NCBI RefSeq assembly: GCF_000970675.1
Contig: NZ_LAJA01000017.1
Span: 62,001 to 126,000 of the forward strand
Source: Domibacillus tundrae
GTDB taxonomy: Bacteria; Bacillota; Bacilli; Bacillales; Domibacillaceae
Direction: 5' to 3'
DNA: 64,000 bases
The notes under the pieces were generated by a model. It had not been told where the DNA came from, did no database searches, and saw only the letters and a list, made by a program, of their open reading frames with translations. Shown here piece by piece: positions 9,346 to 17,344 of this stretch (positions are counted from its first letter, which is position 1; the number at the start of each line of letters is the position of its first letter). Both the position numbers and the translations under genes were made by a program.

Positions 9346-9455
9346 CGTTTTGACCGGTTAATGGTTGTCAGTTTATTGCCGCATCCGCACAATGTGCTAT
9401 GTTTAAGTTTTTTCATGGGAGTTTGGCAATTCGGGCAAATTAATTTGTTTTTCAT
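9342..9455 (-). CDS. 37-residue zinc-ribbon protein
   Basis: A short gene with AAGGAG 9 bp upstream of its ATG (9455). It encodes 37 residues with CPNC (from residue 7) and a C-G-C pair near residue 23, a likely single zinc-ribbon or knuckle; the rest is Lys-rich. The stop codon overlaps the end of the convergent phosphodiesterase gene by 4 bp. B. subtilis has a similarly tiny gene, yhdX, next to yhdW; that this is its counterpart is inferred from position only. Function unknown; a nucleic-acid- or metal-binding role would fit the composition. Confidence 0.65.
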   Translation of the reverse strand: MKNKLICPNCQTPMKKLKHSTLCGCGNKLTTINRSKR

Positions 9456-9482
9456 CTGTTTTCGCTCCTTATGTTAAAAATG

Positions 9483-9522
9483 AAAGAGGTATCCGGCGAT
9501 CGCGCAGGATACCTCTTTTTTA
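9483..9522. terminator. Bidirectional terminator
   Basis: Perfect 12-bp arms AAAGAGGTATCC / GGATACCTCTTT, with a T run on the + side and a T-rich continuation (CATTTTT) when read on the minus strand. It could end transcription coming from katA. Confidence 0.75.
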
Positions 9523-9554
9523 TTTGCACAAGATAAATAGGATATAATTTTGGA

Positions 9555-9676
9555 CATTGTCCAGCTCCAGGCGCCATCGGCTCGAGATCATAAGCCAATC
9601 CCTTCTGGAGGCAAAAAACGCCTCCGCCAGTCCTCGTCTTATGCTTGTCGCCGATTAACGGGCGCCTTACGCTTTT
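9555..9676 (-). repeat. Long imperfect palindromic element at the katA 3' end
   Basis: About 120 bp that fold on themselves through nested complementary blocks: GGCGCC (9570/9661), ATCGGC / GCCGAT (9576/9650), CATAAG / CTTATG (9589/9638) and GGAGGC / GCCTCC (9607/9620). From memory, sequences of this kind (starting TCCAGCTCCAG and containing TCTTATGCTTGTC) occur as dispersed repeats in many Bacillaceae genomes; I cannot confirm copy number here. It abuts the katA stop codon and may act as its terminator or as an RNA processing or stability element. Confidence 0.65.
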
Positions 9677-11133
9677 TACTCAGCAGGTACAGCGAGACCA
9701 AGTCCTTCGGCAACGCGTGCTCCATATTCTGGATCCGCTTTGTGGAAGTGGCTGATCTGGCGAAGCTTAATATCATCGCGTTCAACCGGCTTCATTGCGC
9801 CGACAATGTTATTCACAAGGCGCGTACGCTCGTCTTCTGAAAGCAGACGGTAAAGGTCGCCGGCTTGTGTGTAATGATCATCATGGCTGTAAGCATGTGT
9901 GCCGGCTTGTCCATGAATATCAAATGGCGTTACGTTTGTTTCTGGTGTTTCAGTTGGTCCATCAAAGCTGTTTGGCTCGTAGTAAACCGACTTGCCGCCG
10001 TTTCCGTCAAAGCGCATTTGTCCATCGCGCTGGTGGTTGTTTACTGGCGCTTTTGGCGCGTTGATTGGCAGTGCGTTATGGTTCGCACCGACGCGGTAAC
10101 GAGCCGCATCAGAATATGCAAACAAACGGCCTTGAAGCATTTTGTCCGGTGATGCTTCGACACCAGGAACGAATGCACCTGGTGAGAACGTAGCCTGCTC
10201 TACTTCCGCAAAGTAGTTTTCAGGGTTACGGTCCAGCACCATTTTACCAACTTCGATTAATGGATAATCTTTTTGAGACCAAACTTTTGTGACATCAAAC
10301 GGATCCCATTTGTATGTGTCTGCGTCTTCCACTGGCATAATCTGAACATGAAGCGTCCATGAAGGGAAATCGCCATTCTCAATTGCGTTAAATAAATCTT
10401 CTGTATGATAATCAGGATTCTCACCTGCTAGTTTTGCAGCTAAGTCTACGTCAAGGTTTTTAACGCCTTGGTCTGTTTTAAAGTGGTATTTCACCCAAAC
10501 GGCTTGTCCTTGCTCATTGACCCATTTAAATGTGTGGCTTCCGAAGCCGTGCTGATGGCGAAGTGTTGCTGGAATGCCGCGATCAGACATCAAAATCGTT
10601 ACTTGATGAAGGGATTCAGGTGACAATGACCAGAAATCCCAAACCGCTGTTGGGTTCTTTAAGTGAGTTTGCGGATCGCGTTTTTGTGTATGAATGAAGT
10701 CAGGGAATTTAATCGCGTCGCGAATAAAAAACACAGGTGTGTTATTTCCGACCAAATCATAGTTTCCTTCTTCTGTATAGAACTTCACTGCGAAGCCGCG
10801 CGGGTCACGTACTGTGTCCGCAGAACCAAGCTCGCCTGCTACAGTTGAAAAACGGATAAACATCGGTGTGCGTTTTCCTGCTTCTGACAAGAAGTCCGCT
10901 TTAGTATATTTTGAGATTTCACTGTTTGTTACTTCCAGATAGCCGTGTGCGCCGGCACCTTTCGCATGAACAACGCGCTCAGGTACACGTTCCCGGTTAA
11001 AATGCGCCAATTTTTCAAGCAAATGAACGTCTTGAATTAATGTTGGTCCGCGTTGTCCGGCTGTTTGTGAGTTTTGGTTATCGCCAACAGGAGCACCCCA
11101 GCTAGTCGTCAAACGATTGTTTTTTTCGATCAC
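9676..11133 (-). CDS. katA: Vegetative catalase
   Basis: A clade 3 monofunctional haem catalase, 485 residues, converting hydrogen peroxide to water and oxygen in the cytoplasm. [16 protein letters not shown], the distal-haem histidine in [16 protein letters not shown] and the proximal tyrosine region [14 protein letters not shown] are all present, closely matching B. subtilis KatA (483 residues). I chose GTG 11133 because GAGGTG lies exactly 6 bp upstream; GTG 11142 would overlap that ribosome site. A TTGACT / TATCAT promoter and a PerR box upstream point to induction by peroxide. It is monocistronic, with a palindromic repeat at the 3' end. Confidence 0.96.
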   Translation of the reverse strand: MIEKNNRLTTSWGAPVGDNQNSQTAGQRGPTLIQDVHLLEKLAHFNRERVPERVVHAKGAGAHGYLEVTNSEISKYTKADFLSEAGKRTPMFIRFSTVAGELGSADTVRDPRGFAVKFYTEEGNYDLVGNNTPVFFIRDAIKFPDFIHTQKRDPQTHLKNPTAVWDFWSLSPESLHQVTILMSDRGIPATLRHQHGFGSHTFKWVNEQGQAVWVKYHFKTDQGVKNLDVDLAAKLAGENPDYHTEDLFNAIENGDFPSWTLHVQIMPVEDADTYKWDPFDVTKVWSQKDYPLIEVGKMVLDRNPENYFAEVEQATFSPGAFVPGVEASPDKMLQGRLFAYSDAARYRVGANHNALPINAPKAPVNNHQRDGQMRFDGNGGKSVYYEPNSFDGPTETPETNVTPFDIHGQAGTHAYSHDDHYTQAGDLYRLLSEDERTRLVNNIVGAMKPVERDDIKLRQISHFHKADPEYGARVAEGLGLAVPAE

Positions 11134-11167
11134 ATGAATCACCTCATCAGTTAATGTCTTGCTTATA

Positions 11168-11182
11168 TTGTAATGATAACAT
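11168..11182 (-). promoter_or_regulatory. Second, weaker PerR-like box over the katA -10 element
   Basis: TTGTAATGATAACAT matches 10 of 14 fixed positions of the PerR box. It contains the probable -10 TATCAT (read on the minus strand at 11178-11173), whose -35 TTGACT is at 11200-11195. Weak on its own, but well placed to block RNA polymerase. Confidence 0.4.
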
Positions 11183-11207
11183 TTCTCAAACGAAAGTCAA
11201 TATTTAT

Positions 11208-11222
11208 TTATAATAATTATTA
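11208..11222 (-). promoter_or_regulatory. PerR box upstream of katA
   Basis: TTATAATAATTATTA matches the PerR consensus TTATAATNATTATAA at 13 of 14 fixed positions. It lies just upstream of the katA -35 element. PerR repression of katA is established in B. subtilis. Confidence 0.8.
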
Positions 11223-11351
11223 ATAAAAATATTTTCTGATTTAATATTTTTATCAAACTACTTTTCTCATTAAATCTTAATGATTTTCTTAGAAAGCATT
11301 AGGAATTGTTGGCTATTGTAATCGTAACGAAGAAAACGAGGAGGAAATACG

Positions 11352-12521
11352 ATGAAGGTAGTTATGATTCCATCAGGATTTAAAGAGTGTATGGATGCGG
11401 ATGAAGTAGCTGTAGCAATGGAAGCAGGGGCAAAGCGATTTGATCCGTGCATTCAAACGGAGCTCGTGCCGATGATTGATGGCGGGGAAGGTTTTGCGAA
11501 AGCAATAGTGGCCATTAAGAACGGTGAATTAATTCATAAAAGGATAACTGATCCGACCGGAAAACAGATTGTCAGCCATTACGGAGTTTATGTAGAAGAA
11601 AATGAACAAATCGCCGTTATTGAAATGGCCGCGGCTGCCGGGCTAAAGCTTGTACCGAGAAATGCGCGCAATCCGCTGAAAACAACGACATACGGTGTTG
11701 GAGAGCTTATTCGGGACGCGCTTTGTCTCAGAGTGGATCGAATTATGATCGGATGCGGGGATTCAGGAACGTCCGATGGCGGAGCAGGCATGGCGCAGGC
11801 GCTCGGAGTCCGTTTTTTAAATAAACAACGTGAAGTCGTTCATGTGGCTGGGGGAGAAGATTTGCTTCACGTTCATTCTATCGACCTGTCTATGGTGGAT
11901 CCCCGTCTAAAAGATACCCCAATTGATGTAGCGTGCAACTGGACGAACGTTTTATGCGGAAAAAAAGGGGTTGCACGTGTGTTTGGACCGCAAAAAGGGG
12001 CATCTCCCGAACAAGTACAGCTGTTAAGTGATGCATTTGATCATTATACAAAGCTAATTGAGAATACAGTGGGCATCCAAGTAGGCCATATGCCGGGGAG
12101 TGGTGCGTCCGGGGGGCTCGGGGCGGCACTTCTTGCTTTTACACCCGCAATTCTGTATCCGCGCTTTGACTTGATTATGGACTTTATTCAAATAGAGGAA
12201 AAAATCGCAGGCGCAGACCTTGTGATTACAGCGGAAGGGAGCATCGACTTTCAAACTCCGCAAGGCAAAATTCCATGTGAAGTCGCCCGTGTTGCAAAAA
12301 AATACGGCATTCCGGTCATTGTCATTACGGGCACGATTGGCCGTGGAGCCGAGCTCAATTACGAAGCGGGAATTGATGCGTATGTAAGCATTATTCAAAA
12401 GCCGTCAACACTTGAAAAAGCAATTTTTAAAGCACCGCAATGGATTGAAGAAAGTGTGGATTGTATATTACGCCAAGTGTCGATCGGCATGAAAATTGGC
12501 GTTAAGCAAACCGGTACATAA
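11352..12521 (+). CDS. Glycerate kinase (GLR kinase family)
   Basis: A 389-residue glycerate kinase of the GarK/GlxK family, phosphorylating D-glycerate with ATP to a phosphoglycerate that enters glycolysis. Family signatures include IPSGFKECMDADEVA at the N-terminus, VPMIDGGEGF, the GCGDSGTSDGGAG glycine-rich loop (about 137) and PGSGASGGLGAAL (about 240). Whether the product is 2- or 3-phosphoglycerate is not visible. It heads a tightly spaced five-gene run (gaps of 12, 13, 4 and 3 bp) with a DASS permease and a two-component system, which suggests uptake and phosphorylation of glycerate under dedicated sensing. The ribosome site is GAGGAGG. Confidence 0.9.
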   Translation: MKVVMIPSGFKECMDADEVAVAMEAGAKRFDPCIQTELVPMIDGGEGFAKAIVAIKNGELIHKRITDPTGKQIVSHYGVYVEENEQIAVIEMAAAAGLKLVPRNARNPLKTTTYGVGELIRDALCLRVDRIMIGCGDSGTSDGGAGMAQALGVRFLNKQREVVHVAGGEDLLHVHSIDLSMVDPRLKDTPIDVACNWTNVLCGKKGVARVFGPQKGASPEQVQLLSDAFDHYTKLIENTVGIQVGHMPGSGASGGLGAALLAFTPAILYPRFDLIMDFIQIEEKIAGADLVITAEGSIDFQTPQGKIPCEVARVAKKYGIPVIVITGTIGRGAELNYEAGIDAYVSIIQKPSTLEKAIFKAPQWIEESVDCILRQVSIGMKIGVKQTGT

Positions 12522-12533
12522 GGAGGAGAAAGT

Positions 12534-13967
12534 ATGATGCAGCGATCCGCCCTGCGCGCAAAGCGCAAGCCATGGCTGATGGAACAGCTTGATATGTGCT
12601 CAACAAGGGCGCTGTCCATCTTGGCTTTAATTGTTTTATACGCGTTAATTATTACATTTATTGATTCGCTTACGTACAGCGGAAAAATAGCGTTATTTGC
12701 CTTTTTGTCCGCGATGACACTATGGGTAGCGACAAAGATACCGGCAGGACTGGTGGCTATTGGCATTCTCGTTTTTGTTATTTTAATGAAAGCGTCAACT
12801 CCTGAGCTGCTGTATGCATCCTTATCGGAAGAAGTGGTCTGGCTGATGATCGGTTCTTTTATGATTGGTGAAGCGGTTAAACGGTCGGGGCTGGCAGAGC
12901 GATTTAGCAGGATGGTGCTTCGCAGCGGACGTTCTGTTTTGAGCCGCTTCACATCGATTTTATTGCTGTCCGCTTTTTTTATTCCATCCACATCCGGCCG
13001 TGCCGCTTTATCAATGCCTATGATGAAGCAGATGCGTTTCTCGTTTTCCCAAAAGGAAAATGAGGCGTTAGCGATGATCGCACCGGTTATTATTTTAATG
13101 AGCACATCGGCTACATTGATAGGTGCCGGTTCGCATGTTATTGGGGTAGGATTATTAGAAACAGCAGCTGGTGAAACCATTTCATTCGTTCAATGGCTTG
13201 TATGGAGTGTCCCATTTACAGTGACTATTACATTCCTGTCCTTTTATATGATGAAATGGCGGTTATGGCCCAAAAAAGAGGCACATGAAGAAAAAATATC
13301 AATAGAAGAAACAGGATCTGAACCGCTTTCGGAAAAAGAGAAAAAAACAGCCTGGCTGGTTGGCATCATTGCGGCTGCTTGGATGACCGAAAGCCTTCAT
13401 GGATACGAACTGGGTTTTACCACTATTGTCGGCGCTCTGTTATTTATGCTGCCGCGCTATGGTGTTATGACATGGAAGCAGGGTGTCCAATCAGTATCGT
13501 GGAATTTGATTTTATTTGTCGCAGCGGCTGCCGCTTTAGGCACGTTGCTTGTGACCTCAGGAGTCGTAGAGTGGCTGGAGCGGGAAATAATGGGGATTTT
13601 AGGCGTATTTACACAAATGCCGGAATGGCTTATCGTAATAGTGATTTTACTTGTGACAACAACGAGTCATCTATACATCACATCACACACGACACGTGCG
13701 ATCGTGTTTATTCCGAGTCTCATTTTGTTTGGACTAGCGATTGATGGCGATGTATCCAGTATTGTGTTTTTAAGTTTAATTGGCATGAATTATTGTGTGA
13801 CGTTTCCGGTAAGCTCTAAGGCGCTGCTGCTTTTTTATGAAGAAGGAGACCTTTCTTATGAAGCAAAAGATTTATTGAAAATGAGCTTGTATTTGCTGCC
13901 GCTTTACATCACGGTCATGCTGCTATTTTACTTTACGTATTGGAGCTGGACGGGTCTGTCAATTTGA
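12534..13967 (+). CDS. SLC13/DASS-family anion permease, probable glycerate or carboxylate transporter
   Basis: A 477-residue membrane protein with about 11-12 spans. It carries the two repeated Ser-Thr-Ser/His type motifs of the DASS family: STSGRAALSMPMM near residue 150 and TSHTTRAIVFIPSL near 385. DASS proteins move small carboxylates (citrate, succinate, malate) by sodium symport. The position between glycerate kinase and a sensor kinase suggests glycerate or a related acid as substrate, which is inference from context. AAGGAGGAG lies just upstream of the paired ATG. An internal soluble loop (about 250-275) is rich in Glu and Lys. Confidence 0.82.
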   Translation: MMQRSALRAKRKPWLMEQLDMCSTRALSILALIVLYALIITFIDSLTYSGKIALFAFLSAMTLWVATKIPAGLVAIGILVFVILMKASTPELLYASLSEEVVWLMIGSFMIGEAVKRSGLAERFSRMVLRSGRSVLSRFTSILLLSAFFIPSTSGRAALSMPMMKQMRFSFSQKENEALAMIAPVIILMSTSATLIGAGSHVIGVGLLETAAGETISFVQWLVWSVPFTVTITFLSFYMMKWRLWPKKEAHEEKISIEETGSEPLSEKEKKTAWLVGIIAAAWMTESLHGYELGFTTIVGALLFMLPRYGVMTWKQGVQSVSWNLILFVAAAAALGTLLVTSGVVEWLEREIMGILGVFTQMPEWLIVIVILLVTTTSHLYITSHTTRAIVFIPSLILFGLAIDGDVSSIVFLSLIGMNYCVTFPVSSKALLLFYEEGDLSYEAKDLLKMSLYLLPLYITVMLLFYFTYWSWTGLSI

Positions 13968-13980
13968 ATGGAGTGAAAAA

Positions 13981-14658
13981 ATGAGCGGTCATATTTTAAT
14001 CGTAGAAGATGATGAACAAATTGCGCGTGTCATTCAGCTGGAGCTTGAATATGAAGGGTTTCAGACAAGTACAGCTTACAACGGTCGTGACGCCTTGGCT
14101 ATCGTTGAGCAAGAAGCGATAGACCTTGTCTTGCTGGACGTTATGATTCCAGAGTTGAATGGCATGGAAGTGCTCCGTCGCATTCGATCGATCAATGACT
14201 CATTAATTATTATTATGCTGACAGCACGCAATTCGGTTTTTGATAAAGTAAGCGGTCTTGATGCTGGAGCAAATGATTATATGACTAAGCCATTTGAAAT
14301 TGAGGAACTGCTGGCGAGAATCCGCTCACATTTGCGGTTTCATGTGAAACAAGCAGAAGAAAATGTGCTGTCTGTCCGGCATGTAACCATTTATCCAAAT
14401 ACGCGTGAAGTATTTGCAAATGACAAAGCTGTCGAGTTAACGCCGCGTGAATATGATTTGCTGCTTTATTTAGCTCTCAATAAAAATCATGCGCTTGAAC
14501 GCGCCCAAATTTTGAATGAGGTATGGGGGTATGACTATTTTGGCGACACAAATGTGGTCGATGTCTACATCCGCTATCTTCGCAAAAAGCTGCATCACAC
14601 AGAAAACAAACCGTTTATTCAAACCGTTCGCAGCGTCGGCTACATGATAAAGGATTGA
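13981..14658 (+). CDS. OmpR/PhoB-family response regulator
   Basis: A 225-residue response regulator with a receiver domain (1-120) and a C-terminal winged helix (about 130-224). The acidic pocket is VEDDEQ, the phosphoacceptor is Asp53 in LLDVMIP, the conserved Thr lies in MLTARN and the conserved Lys in MTKPFE. The output domain shows ELTPREYDLLLYL, HALERAQILNEVWGYDY and the recognition-helix end VDVYIRYLRKKL. It overlaps nothing but sits 13 bp after the permease gene and 4 bp before its cognate histidine kinase, so it is probably autoregulated within the glycerate operon. Ribosome site is GGAGTG. Confidence 0.93.
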   Translation: MSGHILIVEDDEQIARVIQLELEYEGFQTSTAYNGRDALAIVEQEAIDLVLLDVMIPELNGMEVLRRIRSINDSLIIIMLTARNSVFDKVSGLDAGANDYMTKPFEIEELLARIRSHLRFHVKQAEENVLSVRHVTIYPNTREVFANDKAVELTPREYDLLLYLALNKNHALERAQILNEVWGYDYFGDTNVVDVYIRYLRKKLHHTENKPFIQTVRSVGYMIKD

Positions 14659-14662
14659 GCAG

Positions 14663-16012
14663 ATGAAACTCGGTACACGCATACAGCTGTCGATTACAGG
14701 GCTTATTGTATTGCTTTTGCTGACTGCAAACACTGCTATTTATTTGCTGTTTGAAAGCCGCAGCATTTCATCAGAGCAGGACCGGCTGATTGGCATTGCT
14801 GAAACGGTGATTGAAAAACTGAATTCACGTGAAGACCAGACGACCGAGCAGGTGCTTCAAACGTACTTAATCAGCAACGGACTCATTCGGATTGTGCTTG
14901 AAGAAGGCACGCCGGTTGATCAGGTGTCAACCGACAATGATTTTTTCTTTATTCAAACAGCGTTTAAAGATGATCAATTCGAGCAGGTAATCACATTTCG
15001 TGACGCCCGTTTTGCTGTCGTATCTGTACCGGTCATTGGCGATGACGGAGCGGTTATCAATTTGCAGATCGTCGAAAATATCGACCGTCTCTATAAAACA
15101 ATCGACGATTTGAGATGGGTGCTGATCGTGACGTCTATTGTTTTGGCATTCATATTGTTTTTAGTAAGCTGGTTTCTCAGCAAGTGGATTTCACGGCCGA
15201 TTCAAGAGCTGACGTACACGATGAAAACGATTGAAGAAAATGAATCATACGAACGAATTGATGTGAAAAGAGAAACAAAGGATGAGCTGGCAATTTTAGC
15301 GTCAACGTTTAACCGGATGATTGATCGGCTTGAAGCAAGCTACATAAAGCAGGAGCAATTTGTTTCGGATGCTTCTCATGAGCTGAAAACGCCCCTCACC
15401 GTTATTTTCAGCTATGTAAAGCTTCTCCGGCGATGGGGAACAACCCGGCCGGACGTGATGGAAGAAGCGCTGTCAGCAATTGAATCGGAGTCAGGTCGAA
15501 TGCGTTATTTAACGGAGCAGCTTTTGCAGTTAGCGGTGTCGGAAGAGCTGATTGAAAACGAACGGGGAAAAATGAACATTTCACCGCTTGTTGAACAGAC
15601 GATAAAACGGCTTCGAGTCATGTATGAAAATCACATTCAGTATACCATTCAACGGTCGGTCATCATGGCGGATGTGCATGAACAAAGCTTCGTACAATTG
15701 CTTGTGATCTTGCTTGATAATGCAGGGAAATACAGCGACGACGTAATTCACGTGTCACTCGCTCAGGATAATGAGATCATTCAGCTTCAAGTAAAGGACT
15801 ACGGCATTGGCATTCCGAAAGAAGCGCAGCCATATATATTTGATCGGCTGTACCGGGTAGATAAAGTAAGAGGCAGAAAAACGGGTGGCTCCGGGCTTGG
15901 GTTGTCAATCGCGAAACGCATTGCCGAGCAGCACGGCGGTATGATTAAGATGAGCAGCACGGAACAGGAAGGGTCTGTCTTTACTGTGCTTTTGCCCAAA
16001 TCGGAGGCGTAA
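14663..16012 (+). CDS. Sensor histidine kinase
   Basis: A 449-residue membrane kinase. Membrane helix 1 is about residues 10-30, an extracytoplasmic sensor domain about 31-148, helix 2 about 150-173, HAMP about 175-225, then HisKA with the phosphoacceptor in SHELKTPLTV (His near 239) and a HATPase domain with LLDNAGKYS (N box), DYGIGIP (G1) and GGSGLGLSI (G2). It partners with the response regulator 4 bp upstream. The sensor region has no family I recognise. By position with a PepSY gene following 3 bp later, the arrangement resembles ykoG-ykoH-ykoI of B. subtilis; the link to glycerate metabolism here appears unusual. Confidence 0.92.
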   Translation: MKLGTRIQLSITGLIVLLLLTANTAIYLLFESRSISSEQDRLIGIAETVIEKLNSREDQTTEQVLQTYLISNGLIRIVLEEGTPVDQVSTDNDFFFIQTAFKDDQFEQVITFRDARFAVVSVPVIGDDGAVINLQIVENIDRLYKTIDDLRWVLIVTSIVLAFILFLVSWFLSKWISRPIQELTYTMKTIEENESYERIDVKRETKDELAILASTFNRMIDRLEASYIKQEQFVSDASHELKTPLTVIFSYVKLLRRWGTTRPDVMEEALSAIESESGRMRYLTEQLLQLAVSEELIENERGKMNISPLVEQTIKRLRVMYENHIQYTIQRSVIMADVHEQSFVQLLVILLDNAGKYSDDVIHVSLAQDNEIIQLQVKDYGIGIPKEAQPYIFDRLYRVDKVRGRKTGGSGLGLSIAKRIAEQHGGMIKMSSTEQEGSVFTVLLPKSEA

Positions 16013-16015
16013 AGA

Positions 16016-16894
16016 ATGAAGATGAAGTTATTTTTGACTGCGTTTATTTTTATTGGTCTTGTTGTTGTTTTATATAAAGGATATATCGTCGAACGTCCGG
16101 CAGCGGTGTCGGAAGCAGAAGCGGAATCGCTCGCCGTATCAACGTATGACGGTAAAGTCCAGTCGATCGAATGGAACAAAGACAGGCAGGCATATGAAAT
16201 TGTGCTTGAAAATGATAAAGGTACATACGCGTTGTCTGTTGACGGACAGTCGAAAAAAGTCAGCAATGTAAAGTTGCTTGAGAAGAGCCAAACCACATTG
16301 ACACTTGAAGAAGCAAGAGAACAAATTAGCAGGGATTCAAATGGTATAGTTACATCAATCAGTGATATAACGGGTGATGGAGAACCGAGAGCGGAAGCGA
16401 TTGTGGATAAAAGTGGAACGAACTACCGGTTTGTCTTCAATTTGGAAACAGGAGAAACCATATCATCTGATGAAATTAAAGTCGCAGACGCCATAACGGT
16501 CCCACAGGAAGCAAAACCATTTGTTGTCTCAGAACAAACTGTAAAAGAAGCCGCTGTCGCTGAAGTGAATGGAAATGTCACCAAGATTGAAACTGTTGAA
16601 ACAAGCTCAGGCGATCATTACAAAGTAACAGTGGAAAATGAGAAAGGGGGCGCTCATGTTTATGTGCAGGCCGCTACCGCAAAAGTGTCGTCTATTTCGC
16701 GGTTTACCAATGTAAAAAAGGAAGAGCCTGTTGAACCAGAAGCAAAACCGGTTAATGCTCCATCAGCACCGGCTGCTGCGCCAAAAGCAGAACCAGACCT
16801 GGAACCAACCCCAGCCTCCGAACCATCCGCTCCGGTGCAGGATGACGATGATCAGGACGATGGAGACGATGCTCAAGATGATGATGACGATTGA
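16016..16894 (+). CDS. Exported PepSY-domain protein with Asp-rich tail
   Basis: A 292-residue protein with one N-terminal membrane anchor (residues 4-21). The outer part holds PepSY-like repeats: about 30-80 (EAESLAVSTYDGKVQSIEW), about 90-150 (EEAREQISRDSNGIVTSI) and about 165-225 (VKEAAVAEVNGNVTKIE). A Pro/Ala/Glu linker (about 235-272) leads to a terminal run made almost only of Asp with a few Gln, Gly and Ala (about 275-292), which would be highly charged and could bind divalent cations. It lies 3 bp after the sensor kinase, so an accessory sensing role is a fair inference, as for YkoI. The Asp tail is coded by GAT/GAC repeats. Confidence 0.78.
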   Translation: MKMKLFLTAFIFIGLVVVLYKGYIVERPAAVSEAEAESLAVSTYDGKVQSIEWNKDRQAYEIVLENDKGTYALSVDGQSKKVSNVKLLEKSQTTLTLEEAREQISRDSNGIVTSISDITGDGEPRAEAIVDKSGTNYRFVFNLETGETISSDEIKVADAITVPQEAKPFVVSEQTVKEAAVAEVNGNVTKIETVETSSGDHYKVTVENEKGGAHVYVQAATAKVSSISRFTNVKKEEPVEPEAKPVNAPSAPAAAPKAEPDLEPTPASEPSAPVQDDDDQDDGDDAQDDDDD

Positions 16895-16901
16895 TGTCAT
16901 G

Positions 16902-16935
16902 AAAAACCTATTCAGTTATTTTGAGTGGGTTTTTT
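16902..16935 (+). terminator. Terminator of the glycerate operon
   Basis: The stem AACCTATTCA / TGAGTGGGTT (with G-U pairs) is followed by TTTTTT, shortly after the PepSY stop codon. Confidence 0.7.
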
Positions 16936-16939
16936 ATAT

Positions 16940-16981
16940 AAGCATATAGTTATATAATGATTTTGAACAGGAGGAATAAAC
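16940..16981 (+). promoter_or_regulatory. ars operon promoter/operator region
   Basis: A -10 element TATAAT (16953-16958) lies within AT-rich repeats of ATATA around 16937-16958, followed by AGGAGG before arsR. The overlap of the ATATA repeats with the -10 suits an ArsR operator, but I could not define a clean palindrome. Confidence 0.4.
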
Positions 16982-17329
16982 ATGAATGTCGATACAGCAT
17001 TGGATATTCAAAAAACAGCGCATGTGCTGAAATTGCTTGGTGATAAAACACGCCTGACAATGATGAAGCTGCTTCAGTCTCATGATTGCTGCGTCTGCGA
17101 GTTTACGGCATTGTTTGCTATGAGCCAGCCTGCCATCAGCCAGCATTTGCGCAAAATGAAGGATGCGGGCATTGTGCAGGAAACACGCAGGGGCCAGTGG
17201 ATTTTTTATTCGATGAATCCGGACAGCGAATACGCTGCACTGATTGAAGATTTATTACAACACCTGCCGGATCAGCATGAACGTTTTGTGGAGCTGGAAG
17301 CGCAAGGACTGCGCATTTCCTGCGAATAG
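16982..17329 (+). CDS. arsR: Arsenic-responsive ArsR/SmtB-family repressor
   Basis: A 115-residue ArsR winged-helix repressor. The DNA-recognition helix is MSQPAISQHLRKMKDAG (about 50-66), and the metalloid site is the cysteine cluster HDCCVCEF (about 36-43), which corresponds to the ELCVCDL motif of arsenite-sensing ArsR proteins. Binding of As(III) or Sb(III) releases DNA. It heads an arsR-arsB-arsC operon with gaps of 15 bp each. An additional Cys is the second-last residue. Ribosome site AGGAGG is ideal. The regulatory role is established for the family and supported by context. Confidence 0.92.
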   Translation: MNVDTALDIQKTAHVLKLLGDKTRLTMMKLLQSHDCCVCEFTALFAMSQPAISQHLRKMKDAGIVQETRRGQWIFYSMNPDSEYAALIEDLLQHLPDQHERFVELEAQGLRISCE

Positions 17330-17344
17330 AAAGGAGAAAGAAAT

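Noticed and set aside
11134-11142. GTG 11142 as the katA start
   Set aside because: It lies within the GAGGTG ribosome site that serves GTG 11133.
12395-13180. 261-codon frame opposite the DASS permease gene
   Set aside because: Fully antisense to a clear membrane-protein gene; composition is a shadow of hydrophobic codons.
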